This document shows, piece after piece, positions 33,810-34,419 of a stretch of 34,419 bases of DNA. Under the pieces are notes generated by a model. That model was given only the letters and a program-made list of their open reading frames with translations, was not told where the DNA came from and did not search any database. Made by a program: the position numbers and the translations under genes. The first letter of the stretch is position 1; the number at the start of each line of letters is the position of its first letter. The DNA comes from Pleurotus ostreatus/Saccharomyces cerevisiae fusant (lineage: Eukaryota; Opisthokonta), in assembly GCA_024196135.1 (NCBI GenBank), contig JAMQCK010000242.1:1-34419 (forward strand), written 5' to 3'.

Positions 33810-34356
33810 TTCTCTACATAGGCATACTCCGGCGTCTGCCCATTGCTCTCAGGCTTTGCACTCGGGCTTCACTGTTTCTATCCGGACACCTGGTTCTCGT
33901 TCGAATTGCATTGCATTGCATCGTACCCATGTACTCTTAGTTCGCGCATCCTCATCTACTCGGAGACCTGCCCTGCACAGTACTTAGAATCAATTGCTTT
34001 CGTTGCATTCCTATCACAAAATGCCCAGTGACGAGGTCGAAAGAGGCTGGGATTTGGTACCACTTGGAGTAAGGCCGGAAATCACCTCGGCTCGGTACCG
34101 TCATCATCCTGCTCAAAATTCTGACCCGAAGCTGGCATGCCGCTCAAACTCTCCTTGTCTAGTTTTGAAGCCCGAGTGCCGCTCTCGATAATGCAGCTAT
34201 AATATGCTGCTCCCTCGTCGATCATGACCCCGTGGGGCGGGACGTGGGGGAATCAGATGCTTCCGGCTGAGCGACTGAACCGGGGAGCGGTGCTTGTTTA
34301 GCGCCTTCACCAACGCTTTCACCACTGCAAGACGCGTCCGCGTACTACGAGCTATC
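33810..34356. other. Intergenic, 3' flank of ABCC and promoter of the next gene
   Basis: About 550 bases with no supported gene. This holds the ABCC terminator and presumably the promoter of the plus-strand gene starting at 34357. Confidence 0.45.
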
Positions 34357-34394
34357 ATGAAGGTTGAGAAGCGGACTTTCATTGTCTCTGGAGG
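34357..34394 (+). CDS. Partial first exon, probable short-chain dehydrogenase/reductase
   Basis: ATG at 34357 opens MKVEKRTFIVSGG, and a GTGTGT donor follows at 34395. The window ends 25 bases later, inside the proposed intron. A short basic lead, then T-F-I-V-S-G-G, is how classical SDR proteins begin their NAD(P)-binding Rossmann motif (TGxxxGxG; SGGxSGLG in type-2 3-hydroxyacyl-CoA dehydrogenase relatives). Only 13 codons are visible, so the family call is tentative. Confidence 0.5.
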
Positions 34395-34419
34395 GTGTGT
34401 TACAGTGTACACCCCCGTG

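Overview
The window is nuclear DNA of a filamentous basidiomycete, most likely an Agaricomycete. This is an inference from gene architecture and protein style; I cannot name a species. The genes are GC-rich and cut by many introns of about 45-60 bases with GTGCGT, GTACGT or GTGAGT donors. The proteins are eukaryotic and fungal. I reconstructed exons by hand from reading frame, splice consensus and family motifs, so internal exon edges are proposals. CDS coordinates run from start codon to stop codon and include introns.

Layout. 1-2402: a gene-poor stretch with a degenerate tandem array (unit about 620-630 bases, three copies plus a partial one) that contains a conserved hairpin. 2403-4866 (-): DHA1-like MFS exporter with a histidine-rich N-terminal tail. 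5236-7585 (-): unrecognised protein with a folded N-terminal part and a long disordered acidic/basic tail. 8074-9274 (-): TFIIE beta. 9353-10126 (+): mitochondrial-type flavin-reductase-like protein, divergent from TFIIE beta across 78 bases. 10704-11231 (-): Zim17/Hep1 zinc-finger chaperone of mitochondrial Hsp70. 11477-14083 (+): bifunctional AICAR transformylase/IMP cyclohydrolase (ADE16/17 type). 14488-20624 (-): full-length ABCC transporter with an in-frame TAG just before the Walker A motif of its second nucleotide-binding domain. 21043-26406 (-): POL1, the catalytic subunit of DNA polymerase alpha. 26835-27541 (-): GRX5-type monothiol glutaredoxin. 27744-33809 (+): a second, intact ABCC transporter, paralogous to the first. 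34357-34394 (+): first exon of what looks like a short-chain dehydrogenase, cut by the window end.

The main theme is an inverted, diverging pair of ABCC transporters enclosing two housekeeping genes (POL1 and GRX5). The paralogs share most intron positions, including a 10-base microexon. They differ by five introns found only in the left copy and by the premature stop in the left copy. The remaining genes are housekeeping (transcription, purine synthesis, mitochondrial protein and Fe-S maintenance) with no evident shared pathway. I found no CRISPR array, tRNA, rRNA or recognisable transposase. I see no clear new multi-gene system; the best leads are the ABCC pair, the orphan gene at 5236-7585 and the repeat hairpin.
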